From assembly GCF_022436705.1 (NCBI RefSeq), contig NZ_JAKUHT010000020.1:62001-126000 (forward strand): 64,000 nt of DNA, given 5' to 3'. Shown one piece after another: positions 51,032 through 59,207 of the stretch; position 1 is the stretch's first letter, and every line of letters starts with the position of its first letter. The notes beneath the pieces are model-generated. The model saw only the letters and a program-made list of their open reading frames with translations, was not told the origin of the DNA and did no database searches. This stretch comes from Nocardioides sp. CFH 31398. GTDB taxonomy: Bacteria > Actinomycetota > Actinomycetes > Propionibacteriales > Nocardioidaceae. A program made the position numbers and the translations under genes.

Positions 51032-52591
51032 TCAGCTGACGTTGACGACGATCTCCTGGATGCCGCTGGAGCCGTTCGGGAACGGCTCGGCCATCGCGGC
51101 GGTCTGCACCTCGCCGTCGTCGGTGATCGCGCGGGTGGCGATCAGGTGCTGGCCGGGGGAGTCGGCCTTCCAGCGGTAGAACCACTGGCGCCAGTAGTCG
51201 ACGCCGGCGTCGGGGCCGAGCTCGGCGTCCTGCCAGGCGCCGCCGTCGACGCGGACCTGGACCTTGCCGATGCCGCGGGTCTGCGCCCAGGCGACGCCCG
51301 CCACGACGATCTCGCCGGCGGGGTTCGACGAGAGGCCCTCCGGGGTGTCGATGCGGCTCGAGATCTTGATCGGGCCGTCGATCGCCCAGTCGCGCTCGGT
51401 CCAGTACGCCTCGACCTCGTCGTAGGTCGTGAGGGTCATCTTCGTGATCCACTTGCAGGCGCCGACGTAGCCGTAGATGCCGGGGGTCACGAGCCGGGCG
51501 GGGAACCCGCGGTCGCGGGGGAGCGGCTCCCCGTTCATCCCGATGACGAGCAGGGTGTCGCGGCCGTCGAGCGCCACCTCGAGGGGCGTGCTCATCGTGA
51601 AGCCGTCGACCGAGGTCGAGAGGATCTGGTCGGCGCCGGTGGAGTCGATGCCGGCGCGGTCGAGCAGGTCCTTGATGGGGATGCCCTGCCAGCGCGCGGA
51701 GCCGACGTACGGGCCGCCGACGTAGTTCGAGACGCAGGTGAGGGTGATGTCCTTCTCGACCGTGTCCATCTCGAGGAGCTCGGCGTAGGTGAACGACACC
51801 TCCGTCTCGACGTCGCCGTCGATCGTGAGGGTCCAGGACGACTCGTCGACCACGGGCACGGACAGGTTGATGTCGACGCGGTAGAAGTCCTCGGCGGGCG
51901 TGACGAACGGCGAGACGCCGTCGACCCGGGTCTCGAGACCGGCGGGCAGGGCCTTCGGCGAGGACGTCGGTCGCGGCAGCGAGATGTTCGACAGGCGGGT
52001 GCGGGCGGTGCCGACCGCCTGGCCGATCGCGGCCATCCCGACGGCCACGACCGCGACCGCCCCGGCGCCGACGAGGACGCCACGGCGCGACGCGCGCGCC
52101 GCGGTCGGGGTGCCGGCGGAGTCGGCGTCCCACGGCTCGGGCGGGGTCGCCCGACGCAGGCGCCGGGCGAACCAGACCAGCACCCCGGCGCCCACGGCGG
52201 CGGTGAGGACCGCCGGGAGGACGTCGAGGACGCCGGCGGTCGGACGCAGCACGGCCGCCGCACCAGCCAGCGCGACGAGCGCCAGGAGCAGGCCGAGCCC
52301 GCCCGCGAGGGTGCGACGGGCGAGCACCCCGGCCACGCCCGCCAGGACCAGGGTGACGACGAGGACGCTGCCGACCAGGATCACCTTGTCCGCGGACCCG
52401 AAGGTCGCGATCGCCCACTCCTTCACCGGGGTGGGCGTGGCGTCGATGACGGTCGAGCCGACGGCCAGGACCGGCGAGCTCGCCGGGTCCAGGAGCGACG
52501 CCGTCAGGTGACCGGCCGCGGTGCCGGCGAGGGCGGCGAGCACCCCGGCTCCGGCGTAGGAGGCGGTCCGGGCGGACGGCAGGAGCTTCAT
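51032..52591 (-). CDS. Membrane-anchored sulfite-oxidase-like molybdopterin oxidoreductase
   Basis: A 519-residue protein. Four N-terminal membrane helices (about 10-165) are followed by ASRRGVLVGAGAVAVVAVGMA, a fifth helix or signal-like anchor. The catalytic part begins near 235: molybdopterin-binding domain of the sulfite oxidase/YedY fold, with the molybdenum-ligand Cys in TLTCVSNYVGG (about 290) and GFPARLVTPGIYGYVGACKWI. A Mo-co dimerisation domain closes it. It should act on the outer face; the substrate may be sulfite or an oxidised methionine, as for YedY. No haem partner gene is adjacent. It heads the SigK-type cluster. Confidence 0.88.
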   Translation of the reverse strand: MKLLPSARTASYAGAGVLAALAGTAAGHLTASLLDPASSPVLAVGSTVIDATPTPVKEWAIATFGSADKVILVGSVLVVTLVLAGVAGVLARRTLAGGLGLLLALVALAGAAAVLRPTAGVLDVLPAVLTAAVGAGVLVWFARRLRRATPPEPWDADSAGTPTAARASRRGVLVGAGAVAVVAVGMAAIGQAVGTARTRLSNISLPRPTSSPKALPAGLETRVDGVSPFVTPAEDFYRVDINLSVPVVDESSWTLTIDGDVETEVSFTYAELLEMDTVEKDITLTCVSNYVGGPYVGSARWQGIPIKDLLDRAGIDSTGADQILSTSVDGFTMSTPLEVALDGRDTLLVIGMNGEPLPRDRGFPARLVTPGIYGYVGACKWITKMTLTTYDEVEAYWTERDWAIDGPIKISSRIDTPEGLSSNPAGEIVVAGVAWAQTRGIGKVQVRVDGGAWQDAELGPDAGVDYWRQWFYRWKADSPGQHLIATRAITDDGEVQTAAMAEPFPNGSSGIQEIVVNVS

Positions 52592-52637
52592 GCCCCTGGT
52601 TCGACACCGCGACCGGTCCCGGATCGGATCCGGCAGG

Positions 52638-53462
52638 ATGCGCGGCGTGAGCAGCGACACACCCGCCCCCGAGCCCCTCGTCCGCGTCAGCCACCGCCCC
52701 GCCGCGGAGCTCGCCCCCGAGGGCCAGCACCGCATGCCGGACGACGTCCGGCTCGCGGTGGTCACGCTCGACTCCCCGCACAACCGCAACGCCCTGTCCC
52801 GACGCCTGGTCGCCGAGCTGCTGACCGCGCTCGACGAGGCCGACCGCGACCCCTCGGTACGGGCGGTGCTGCTGCGCGCCACCGGGAAGGTCTTCTGCTC
52901 CGGCGCCGACCTGTCGGAGGCCGTCGAGGGCGGGATGGAGCAGGGCGCACGCGGGATGGTGGACATGCAGCGGGCCGTGCTGGCGATGGAGACCCCGGTG
53001 GTCGCGGCGGTCCAGGGCCCGGTCCGTGCGGGCGGCATCGGTCTCGTCGGGGCCTGCGACGTCGCGATCGCCTCCCGGGCCGCGACCTTCGCGCTGACGG
53101 AGGTCCGCCTCGGTCTCGCGCCCGCCGTGATCTCGCTGGTCCTGCTGCACCGGATGACACCGCGGGGCGCCCAGCGGACCTTCCTCGACGGCGAGGTGTT
53201 CGACGGCGACGCGGCCGCGGCGTACGGCCTAGTGACGGAGTCGGTCGGGGCCGACGAGCTCGACGCGGCGGCCGACCGGGTGTGCGCCGCGCTCCTCGTC
53301 GGCAGCGCGCAGGGCCAGCGGGAGACCAAGCTGCTGCTCAACCGCGAGGTGCTCGCCGACCTCGACGCGCGCCGCGAGGAGGTGGCCGCGACCTCCGCAC
53401 GGCTCTTCGGCTCGGAGGAGGCGAGGGAGGCGATGGGGGCGTTCCTGCGGCGGAAGGGCTAG
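52638..53462 (+). CDS. Enoyl-CoA hydratase/isomerase family protein
   Basis: A 274-residue crotonase-fold enzyme. After about 30 extra N-terminal residues come LAVVTLDSPHNRNALSRRLV, the oxyanion-hole strand FCSGADLSEA, and AVQGPVRAGGIGLVGACDVAIAS. The usual Glu-containing AEFGLPE-type stretch reads FALTEVRLGLAPAVISLVLL, so the acid/base residues may differ from classical hydratases. ATG 52638 (or GTG 52647) gives the start; 46 bp separate it from the divergent molybdoenzyme gene. It could serve the Atu-like or fad systems, but it is not linked to them. Confidence 0.85.
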   Translation: MRGVSSDTPAPEPLVRVSHRPAAELAPEGQHRMPDDVRLAVVTLDSPHNRNALSRRLVAELLTALDEADRDPSVRAVLLRATGKVFCSGADLSEAVEGGMEQGARGMVDMQRAVLAMETPVVAAVQGPVRAGGIGLVGACDVAIASRAATFALTEVRLGLAPAVISLVLLHRMTPRGAQRTFLDGEVFDGDAAAAYGLVTESVGADELDAAADRVCAALLVGSAQGQRETKLLLNREVLADLDARREEVAATSARLFGSEEAREAMGAFLRRKG

Positions 53463-53485
53463 AGTTCTCCGTCCGTTCTTTTCTG

Positions 53486-53498
53486 TGGGGACACCCCA
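53486..53498. promoter_or_regulatory. Short palindrome TGGGG-aca-CCCCA before the HelR-like gene
   Basis: A perfect 5 bp inverted repeat 11-23 nt before the GTG start. It would place a small hairpin around the ribosome-binding region of the HelD/HelR-like gene; GGAGG (53500-53504) directly follows it. Confidence 0.3.
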
Positions 53499-53508
53499 TG
53501 GAGGTGCA

Positions 53509-55710
53509 GTGTCGGAGGATCTGGCGGCCGCCGAGGTCGCCGCTGAGCAAGCGTTCGTCGACCGGGTGCACACCCGGTTGGAGGAGTCCGCCCGAGCCGC
53601 GCGCGAGCTCGCGCGGGAGGGCCACGACCGTGGCCGGCTGGGCCACGAGGGTGGCCTGGTGGAGCGGGACGCGATGGTGCACCACGCGGCGCGCCGCATC
53701 GCGGAGCTGGACGCCGCCCACGAGGGCCTGGTGTTCGGTCGGCTCGACCTGAGGGCGGACACGCCCGCGGGCGAGGGCGGCCCGCGGTACGTCGGCCGGA
53801 TCGGCCTGCGCGACGAGCACCGCGACTCGCTGCTCGTCGACTGGCGCGCCCCCGCGGCCGCCGTGTTCTACCAGGCCACGGCCGCCGAGCCGGCCGGCGT
53901 CGTCCGCCGCCGGGTGCTGCGCAGCTCCGGTCGCACCGTGGAGGGCGTCGAGGACGAGCTCCTCGACCCGACCGCCCCGGGCGCCGAGGAGCTGCCGGTC
54001 ATGGGCGAGGGCGCCCTGATGGCGCAGCTGTCCCGCGCCCGCGACCGCTCCATGCACTCGATCGTCGCGACGATCCAGGCCGAGCAGGACCGCGCGATCC
54101 GCGCGCCCGTCAAGGGCGTCGTGTCGATCTCGGGCGGCCCCGGCACCGGCAAGACGGTCGTGGCGCTGCACCGCGCGGCGTACCTGCTCTACTCCGACCG
54201 GCGCCGCTACGAGACCGGCGGCGTGCTCGTCGTCGGCCCCTCGGGCGTGTTCATGCGCTACATCGAGCGGGTGCTGCCGAGCCTCGGCGAGACCGCCGTG
54301 GCGCTGCGCTCGCTCGGCGAGGTCGTGGACGGCGTCCGCGCCGAGCGCCACGACGAGCCGACCGTCGCGGAGGTCAAGGGGTCCGCGCGGATGGCCGACG
54401 TCCTCGTGCGGCTGTCGCGGCGCCAGGCGCCCGGCAGCCCCGGGGAGTTCTCGGTCTACTACTACGACAACCGCCTGCGGCTCGACCGCGGCACGTTGGG
54501 CCGGGTCCGCCGCCAGCTCATGGGGCAGGGCCGCCGCAACCGCCAGCTCTCCCGCGTGGCGGGGGCACTCATCGAGGCGCTGTGGCGCCAGGTCCGCAGC
54601 GACCGGGGCCGCGAGCGCGGACGCCCGCAGTTCGTCGACGACATGCTGTCGAACGACGCCTTCGTCGACTTCGCCGCGGCCTGGTGGCCGCCGTTGTCGG
54701 CGCACGACGTCCTCGGCTGGCTGCGCGACCCCGACCTCCTCGCCTCGGTCGCGAACGGGACGTTGTCCGACGAGGAGCAGCGCCTGCTGGAGAAGTCGTG
54801 GTCGTCGCCCGGCACGTCCGGGACGGGCATGAGCATCGAGGACGTCCCGCTGCTCGACGAGCTGCGCTACGCCCTCGGCGACGTGCCCGCACCCGCGGAC
54901 GAGGCCGACGACCTGCTCACCGCCGCGGAGGGCGGCATCGACCTGGCCGAGCTGACGACGGCGTCGGACCGCGAGTACGCCCCGTCGGGCCGGGCCTGGT
55001 CACCCCCGACCGGCTCGATCGAGGACGACGCGTTCGCGCACGTGCTCGTCGACGAGGCGCAGGACCTCTCCCCGATGCAGTGGCGCATGGTCGGACGCCG
55101 CGGCCGCACCGCGACCTGGACCGTCGTCGGCGACCCCGCCCAGTCGTCGTGGCCCGTCCCGGCCGAGGCGGACGCCGCGCGCGCCGCCGCGCTGGAGAAG
55201 AAGGTCGTCCACTCCTTCCACCTCTCGACGAACTACCGGAACTCCGCCGAGATCTACGCCCACGCCGCGGCGTACGCCGAGCGGGTGGGTCTGGACGCCG
55301 ACCTGCCGACCGCCGTCCGCTCGACCGGGGTCGACCCCGTGGTGCTGACGGGCGTCGACGACCTGCAGGCGACCACCCGGAGCGTCGTCGCCGACCTCGC
55401 CGCGCGCGTCGACGGCACCGTCGGGATCGTCGTCCCCTCCGCCCGGCACTCCGACGTCAACCGCTGGCTGGCCGGCTGGACCGAGCTCGCCGACGACGCC
55501 CCCGGCGCCCGGCAGGCCGCCGAGACGGGACGCACGTCGTCGGAGGACCGGGTGGCCGTGCTCACCGGCCTCGAGACGAAGGGCCTGGAGTTCGACGCCA
55601 TCGCCGTCGTCGCCCCCGACGAGATCGAGGCGGAGTCGGCGACTGGCCGCGCGACGCTGTACGTCGTCCTCACCCGCGCCACGCAGCTGCTGACGACGAT
55701 CTCGGGCTGA
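53509..55710 (+). CDS. helR: HelD family RNA-polymerase-recycling ATPase (HelR-like)
   Basis: A 733-residue SF1-type ATPase. An N-terminal coiled-coil arm (1-90, EVAAEQAFVDRVHTRLEESARAAR) precedes YVGRIGLRDEHRDSLLVDWRAPAA. Walker A is GGPGTGKTVVALHRAAYLLY, typical for HelD; Walker B is LVDEAQDLSP, and later motifs are STNYRNSAEI and LTGLETKGLEFDAIAVV. HelD proteins pull RNA polymerase off DNA and recycle it; the actinobacterial HelR class also removes rifamycin from the enzyme. The length and the single-domain order fit HelR. GTG 53509 is chosen for the GGAGG upstream; earlier starts add only non-conserved residues. Confidence 0.88.
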   Translation: MSEDLAAAEVAAEQAFVDRVHTRLEESARAARELAREGHDRGRLGHEGGLVERDAMVHHAARRIAELDAAHEGLVFGRLDLRADTPAGEGGPRYVGRIGLRDEHRDSLLVDWRAPAAAVFYQATAAEPAGVVRRRVLRSSGRTVEGVEDELLDPTAPGAEELPVMGEGALMAQLSRARDRSMHSIVATIQAEQDRAIRAPVKGVVSISGGPGTGKTVVALHRAAYLLYSDRRRYETGGVLVVGPSGVFMRYIERVLPSLGETAVALRSLGEVVDGVRAERHDEPTVAEVKGSARMADVLVRLSRRQAPGSPGEFSVYYYDNRLRLDRGTLGRVRRQLMGQGRRNRQLSRVAGALIEALWRQVRSDRGRERGRPQFVDDMLSNDAFVDFAAAWWPPLSAHDVLGWLRDPDLLASVANGTLSDEEQRLLEKSWSSPGTSGTGMSIEDVPLLDELRYALGDVPAPADEADDLLTAAEGGIDLAELTTASDREYAPSGRAWSPPTGSIEDDAFAHVLVDEAQDLSPMQWRMVGRRGRTATWTVVGDPAQSSWPVPAEADAARAAALEKKVVHSFHLSTNYRNSAEIYAHAAAYAERVGLDADLPTAVRSTGVDPVVLTGVDDLQATTRSVVADLAARVDGTVGIVVPSARHSDVNRWLAGWTELADDAPGARQAAETGRTSSEDRVAVLTGLETKGLEFDAIAVVAPDEIEAESATGRATLYVVLTRATQLLTTISG

Positions 55711-55713
55711 GCC

Positions 55714-56235
55714 TCAGGGTCGCCGCCCGCGCAGCGACGCGGGCGTCGCGGCCTCCGGCACCTCGACCTCGTCGAACCACCCGGCCCGGACCGGGCCGCG
55801 CGGGACGTCAGCGTCCGGGAAGAACGGCTTGAGGTCCAGCAGCGGCGTGCCGTCGAGCACGTCGACCCCGCGGAACCGGACCCGCGTGCCCTCGACGGCC
55901 ACGACCTCGACGAGGCTGAGCCCGATCGGGCTGGGTCGCCGCGGGCCGCGCATGGCGAAGACGCCCATCGCCTCGCCGTCCGGGCGCAGGAACGGGCGCT
56001 GGCGCAGCGCCTCGGGCGTCGGCGGGCACGGATCGGCCTCGTGCAGCCAGGTCAGCAGCCAGGCGTGGGTGAACCCCTCCAGGCCCTCCAGCCCCGCGGC
56101 GTACGCCGGGTCGAGCTCGACGCTGCCCTCCTCGCCCAGGTTGGCGTGGGCCTGGACGGGGGTGTCGGCCTTCGCCGTCCGGGCGGTCCGCAGCACCCCG
56201 ATGACGGTCGGGCCGAACGACGCGGGCTGGGTCAC
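55714..56235 (-). CDS. trmO: tRNA (N6-threonylcarbamoyladenosine-37) methyltransferase TrmO
   Basis: A 173-residue protein of the UPF0066/TrmO family, which uses SAM to methylate t6A37 in tRNA-Thr. Motifs: IGVLRTARTAK, GLEGFTHAWLLTWLHEA, RPFLRPDGEAMGVFAMRGPRRPSPIGLSLVEVV, and DVLDGTPLLDLKPFFPDAD, covering the SAM and substrate loops. GTG 56235. It lies 9 bp downstream of the Fae-like gene on the same strand. It is convergent with the HelR-like gene, with 3 bp between stops. Confidence 0.88.
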   Translation of the reverse strand: MTQPASFGPTVIGVLRTARTAKADTPVQAHANLGEEGSVELDPAYAAGLEGLEGFTHAWLLTWLHEADPCPPTPEALRQRPFLRPDGEAMGVFAMRGPRRPSPIGLSLVEVVAVEGTRVRFRGVDVLDGTPLLDLKPFFPDADVPRGPVRAGWFDEVEVPEAATPASLRGRRP

Positions 56236-56244
56236 GCGCCCACG

Positions 56245-56781
56245 TTAGGCGCCCCCGTAGAAGGGGTGGGTGACCTCGTCGCGGCGGCGGACGAGGTCGA
56301 GGGCCGCCGCGGGGGAGCGGCCCTCGACGCACTCGGCGAGGGCGCGGGACGCCGCGGTGCGCGCGTTGTCGCGCACGGCGGTCTCGTCGCTCGCGGCCGG
56401 GTCGATCCAGAGGGAGACCAGGACGAGGGTCTCCTGGTCGGCGGCGAACCCGCCGGCGGCGACCGTGTCGAGGACCGCCCGGCTGATGCCGACCTGGGCC
56501 GCGCCGGCGACCAGGGTGGCGCCGAGGTCGCCCGCCGGCTCGGTCTTGGTGAGGATGACCGTCGGCGGGTTGAGGGTCTCGTACGACGCCTGGTCGGGCC
56601 CGAGCGAGGCCAGGATCGGCGTGAAGCCGGGGCTGGGCGAGGTGAACGCCGTGGTGATCGTCGCGGCGGTCGCGCTGCCGCGCCGGGCGAGGAGCACGTT
56701 GACGTGCACGCCGTCCGGCGCCGAGCCGCCCCACCCCTGGGCGAGCCGGCCGTCGAGGTCGGCCTGCGGGACCAGGCTCAT
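56245..56781 (-). CDS. fae: Formaldehyde-activating enzyme (Fae) homologue
   Basis: A 178-residue protein of the Fae fold. In methylotrophs Fae condenses formaldehyde with tetrahydromethanopterin. The expected catalytic His is kept at about residue 26 (GVHVNVLLARRGS, compare AHIDLIIGPRGS in Methylobacterium). The core has GFTPILASLGPDQ and TVILTKTEP, and it ends EVTHPFYGGA like the classical C-terminus (SATHPFAA). Actinomycetes generally lack H4MPT, so its carbon carrier here is open. ATG overlaps the stop of the alcohol dehydrogenase gene (4 bp), so both form one formaldehyde/alcohol unit controlled by the divergent LysR gene. Confidence 0.8.
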   Translation of the reverse strand: MSLVPQADLDGRLAQGWGGSAPDGVHVNVLLARRGSATAATITTAFTSPSPGFTPILASLGPDQASYETLNPPTVILTKTEPAGDLGATLVAGAAQVGISRAVLDTVAAGGFAADQETLVLVSLWIDPAASDETAVRDNARTAASRALAECVEGRSPAAALDLVRRRDEVTHPFYGGA

Positions 56782-57959
56782 GCGCCGACGAGCACGGGCT
56801 GCGGGACGGCGAGGTCGGCCGGCGCCTCGACGGGCAGCGGGCCCGCGAGCTCGGGGTCGAGGACCAGGACGCCCTTGCCGAGGGTCCCGGCGCGGAGCTC
56901 GTCGAAGGCGGTGTCGACCTCGTCGAGGCGGAACGCCTTGGTGATCATCCGGTCCAGTGGCAGCAGCCCGCCCATGTACAGGTCGAGCACCGCGGGGATG
57001 TCGAGGCCGGGGCGGGAGGAGCCGTAGAGGCTGCCGACGACGGTCTTCTCCGAGCGGACGAGGTTCGCGCCGGGCAGGACCGGGTCGACCCCGGGCGCGG
57101 GGACGCCCACGCAGACGACCGTGCCGCCCGCGACGACGGCGTCGAAGGCCTGGGCGACCACGCCCTGGCTGCCGGTGGCGTCGATGCCGTAGTCGGCGCC
57201 GTCCCCGCCGGTCAGGGCCCGGACCTGCTCGGCCACCACCGGGGACGGCGCGAGCACGTGGGTGGCGCCGAACCCGAGCGCGGCGGTGCGCTTGGACTCG
57301 AGAGGGTCGACCACGATCACCTGGGCGGCGCCCCCCACGCGGGCGGCGACGACGGCGGCGAGCCCGACGCCGCCCCCGCCGAACACCACGACGGAGCTGC
57401 CGGGCGTGACGCGCGCCTGGTTGACGACGGCGCCGTACCCGGTGAGGACGGCGCAGCCGACGATGCTCGCCACCGCGAGCGGCACGTCCGCCGGGATCGG
57501 GACCGCGCTGGCCGCCGGCACGACGGTGTGCGTGGCGAAGGTCGACAGGAACGAGTAGTGGTGCACGGGGCGTCCGGCGGCGTCGTGGAGGCGCACGCTG
57601 CCGTCGAGCATCGTCCCGGCGAGCAGCGCGGGGGCGGCGGCCGTGCACAGGACGGGGCGGCCGCGCTGGCAGTGGCGGCACGCGCCGCAGCTCGGCATCC
57701 ACGACAGCGCGACGTGGTCGCCGACGCGGACGTGGGTCACCCCGGCGCCGACGGACTCGACGACGCCGGCCCCCTCGTGGCCCAGCACGCTCGGGGTCGG
57801 CGACGGGATGCGGCCCGACCGGGTGTGGGCGTCGGAGGCGCACACCCCGGACGTCGCGAGGCGGACCCGGACCTCCCCGGGGCCGGGGTCGTCGAGGGTG
57901 AGCGTGGTGATCTCGAAGGGCTGTCCCACGCCGGACAGCAGAGCGGCGGTGATCTGCAC
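56778..57959 (-). CDS. Zinc-dependent alcohol dehydrogenase, class III-like (MDR)
   Basis: A 393-residue medium-chain dehydrogenase. Catalytic zinc: Cys in SGVCASDAH and the Glu of LGHEGAG. Structural zinc: the CGACRHCQRGRPVLC cluster. Cofactor: VVVFGGGGVGLAAVVAA with an acidic VVDPLESK, i.e. NAD(H). It resembles class III and NDMA-type enzymes that oxidise alcohols or the thiol adduct of formaldehyde, and the coupled Fae homologue makes formaldehyde metabolism likely. Start is GTG 57959. About 25 extra C-terminal residues (PVEAPADLAVPQ) are unusual. It faces the LysR gene across 86 bp. Confidence 0.88.
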   Translation of the reverse strand: MQITAALLSGVGQPFEITTLTLDDPGPGEVRVRLATSGVCASDAHTRSGRIPSPTPSVLGHEGAGVVESVGAGVTHVRVGDHVALSWMPSCGACRHCQRGRPVLCTAAAPALLAGTMLDGSVRLHDAAGRPVHHYSFLSTFATHTVVPAASAVPIPADVPLAVASIVGCAVLTGYGAVVNQARVTPGSSVVVFGGGGVGLAAVVAARVGGAAQVIVVDPLESKRTAALGFGATHVLAPSPVVAEQVRALTGGDGADYGIDATGSQGVVAQAFDAVVAGGTVVCVGVPAPGVDPVLPGANLVRSEKTVVGSLYGSSRPGLDIPAVLDLYMGGLLPLDRMITKAFRLDEVDTAFDELRAGTLGKGVLVLDPELAGPLPVEAPADLAVPQPVLVGA

Positions 57960-58032
57960 GGCATCAGCCTGAAGCCTGACCTGGCTCAGCGAAAGCGAGT
58001 TGTCGTGACGCTGTGGTTCAGCGCGGCTGATC

Positions 58033-58038
58033 TAGGCT
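58033..58038 (+). promoter_or_regulatory. Putative -10 hexamer TAGGCT of the LysR gene
   Basis: TAGGCT lies 7 nt before GTG 58046, which supports that codon as the start of a leaderless message. A T-N11-A motif, TCAGCGAAAGCGA (57986-57998), in the same divergent gap is a possible LysR box. Confidence 0.4.
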
Positions 58039-58045
58039 TGCGATC

Positions 58046-58984
58046 GTGCCGATGGACCCGAACCGCCTGCTCGTCCTGCGTGCCGTGGCCCGGACCGGTG
58101 GCGTGAAGACGGCCGCCCGCGCGCTGCACCTGACGCCGTCCGGGGTGTCGCAGCACCTGTCGAAGCTGGAGGCCGAGGCCGGCGTCCCGCTCGTGGACCG
58201 CAGTCGACGCGGGGGAGGTCGGTCCCTCGTGCTGACCCCGGCCGGGCGACGGCTCGCCGACCGGGCCGAGCAGCTCGCGGCTGCCCTGGCGAGCGCGGAG
58301 CGCGAGGTCGACCTGCACAAGGAGCAGCGAGGCGGCACGGTCCGCATCGGCGGCTTCGCCAGCGTGCTGAACCAGGTCGTGGCCAACGCGGTGGTGTCGC
58401 TGTCGTTCACCGACCCCGAGATCGACCCCCGGATCTTCGAGGTGGGCGAGGAGGAGGGCCTGGCGCACCTCGCCGAGGCCGGGCTCGACCTGCTCCTCAG
58501 CGAGCGTCCCGGCCCCGACGACCCGCCGCGACCGCGGACCCTCGTGGAGACCGACCTGGTGCGGGACCCCTTCCGCATCGTCGTCCCCGCGTCGTGGCCG
58601 ACCGACGTCGCGGCGGAGGACATCCTGCGCGGGCCCTGGGTGCTCTCGTCGGGGCGCAGCGCGTCACGGGAGGCGCTCGAGCGGGTGGCCACCGACCACA
58701 CTGTCTCGTTGGACGTGCGCCACGGCGCGGTTCAGGCCGGCACGATGCTGGCGCTCGTGGCCGCGGGCCTGGGTGCGGGGATCATCCCGCAGCTCACGCT
58801 GACCCACCTCGAGCGCGGCCAGGTACGGGTGCACCCCGGCCCGCTCGACCCCGGGAGCCGCACCATCACGGTGCTCCATCACCGCGACCGGTCGACGGCC
58901 GCCACCGAGCGGGTGCTCGACGAGCTGCGGCGTCAGGCCGCGGCCGAGGAGCAGGTCATCCACGCCGGGACGCCGACGGAGTAG
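58046..58984 (+). CDS. LysR family transcriptional regulator
   Basis: A 312-residue LysR-type regulator. The winged helix covers 5-65 (LLVLRAVARTGGVKTAARALHLTPSGVSQHLSKLEAEAG); the C-terminal effector domain starts near 95 (GTVRIGGFASVLNQVV). It is divergent from the Fae/alcohol dehydrogenase unit and most likely activates it. GTG 58046 rather than ATG 58052 is preferred because of the TAGGCT box 7 nt upstream. Its 3' end overlaps the convergent HTH gene by 29 bp. Confidence 0.9.
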   Translation: MPMDPNRLLVLRAVARTGGVKTAARALHLTPSGVSQHLSKLEAEAGVPLVDRSRRGGGRSLVLTPAGRRLADRAEQLAAALASAEREVDLHKEQRGGTVRIGGFASVLNQVVANAVVSLSFTDPEIDPRIFEVGEEEGLAHLAEAGLDLLLSERPGPDDPPRPRTLVETDLVRDPFRIVVPASWPTDVAAEDILRGPWVLSSGRSASREALERVATDHTVSLDVRHGAVQAGTMLALVAAGLGAGIIPQLTLTHLERGQVRVHPGPLDPGSRTITVLHHRDRSTAATERVLDELRRQAAAEEQVIHAGTPTE

Positions 58985-59207
58985 CGGCCCCGACCGGGAC
59001 GTCGTCCGGCTCCCACCGGAGCAGGTCGCCGGGCTGGCAGTCGAGCACCTCGCAGATGGCCTCGAGGGTGGCGAAGCGAACCGCCCTGGCCCGCCCGTTC
59101 TTCAGGACGGCGAGGTTCGCGGGGGTGATCCCGACCCGCTCCGCGAGCGTCCCGACCGCCATCTTGCGGCGGGCGAGCATGACGTCGATGTCGACGACGA
59201 TGGGCAC
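58956..59207 (-). CDS. Helix-turn-helix regulator (Xre/YdaS-like small protein)
   Basis: An 83-residue protein that is nearly all one Cro-type HTH: IDVMLARRKMAVGTLAERVGITPANLAVLKNGRARAVRF, then LEAICEVLDCQPGDLLRWEPDD, the usual end of this group. Small proteins like this are often encoded directly after DUF2975 membrane proteins, as here, and are thought to control them. GTG 59207 shares one base with the DUF2975 stop. An inverted repeat at 59744-59760 is the likely operator. Confidence 0.85.
   Translation of the reverse strand: MPIVVDIDVMLARRKMAVGTLAERVGITPANLAVLKNGRARAVRFATLEAICEVLDCQPGDLLRWEPDDVPVGAATPSASRRG

Noticed and set aside
53463..53508. Rifamycin-associated element before the HelR-like gene
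   Set aside because: Only a short TGGGG/CCCCA palindrome is present; the known element sequence is not recognisable.
57960..58045. Firm LysR operator
   Set aside because: A T-N11-A motif exists but has poor dyad symmetry, so it is mentioned only as a possibility.
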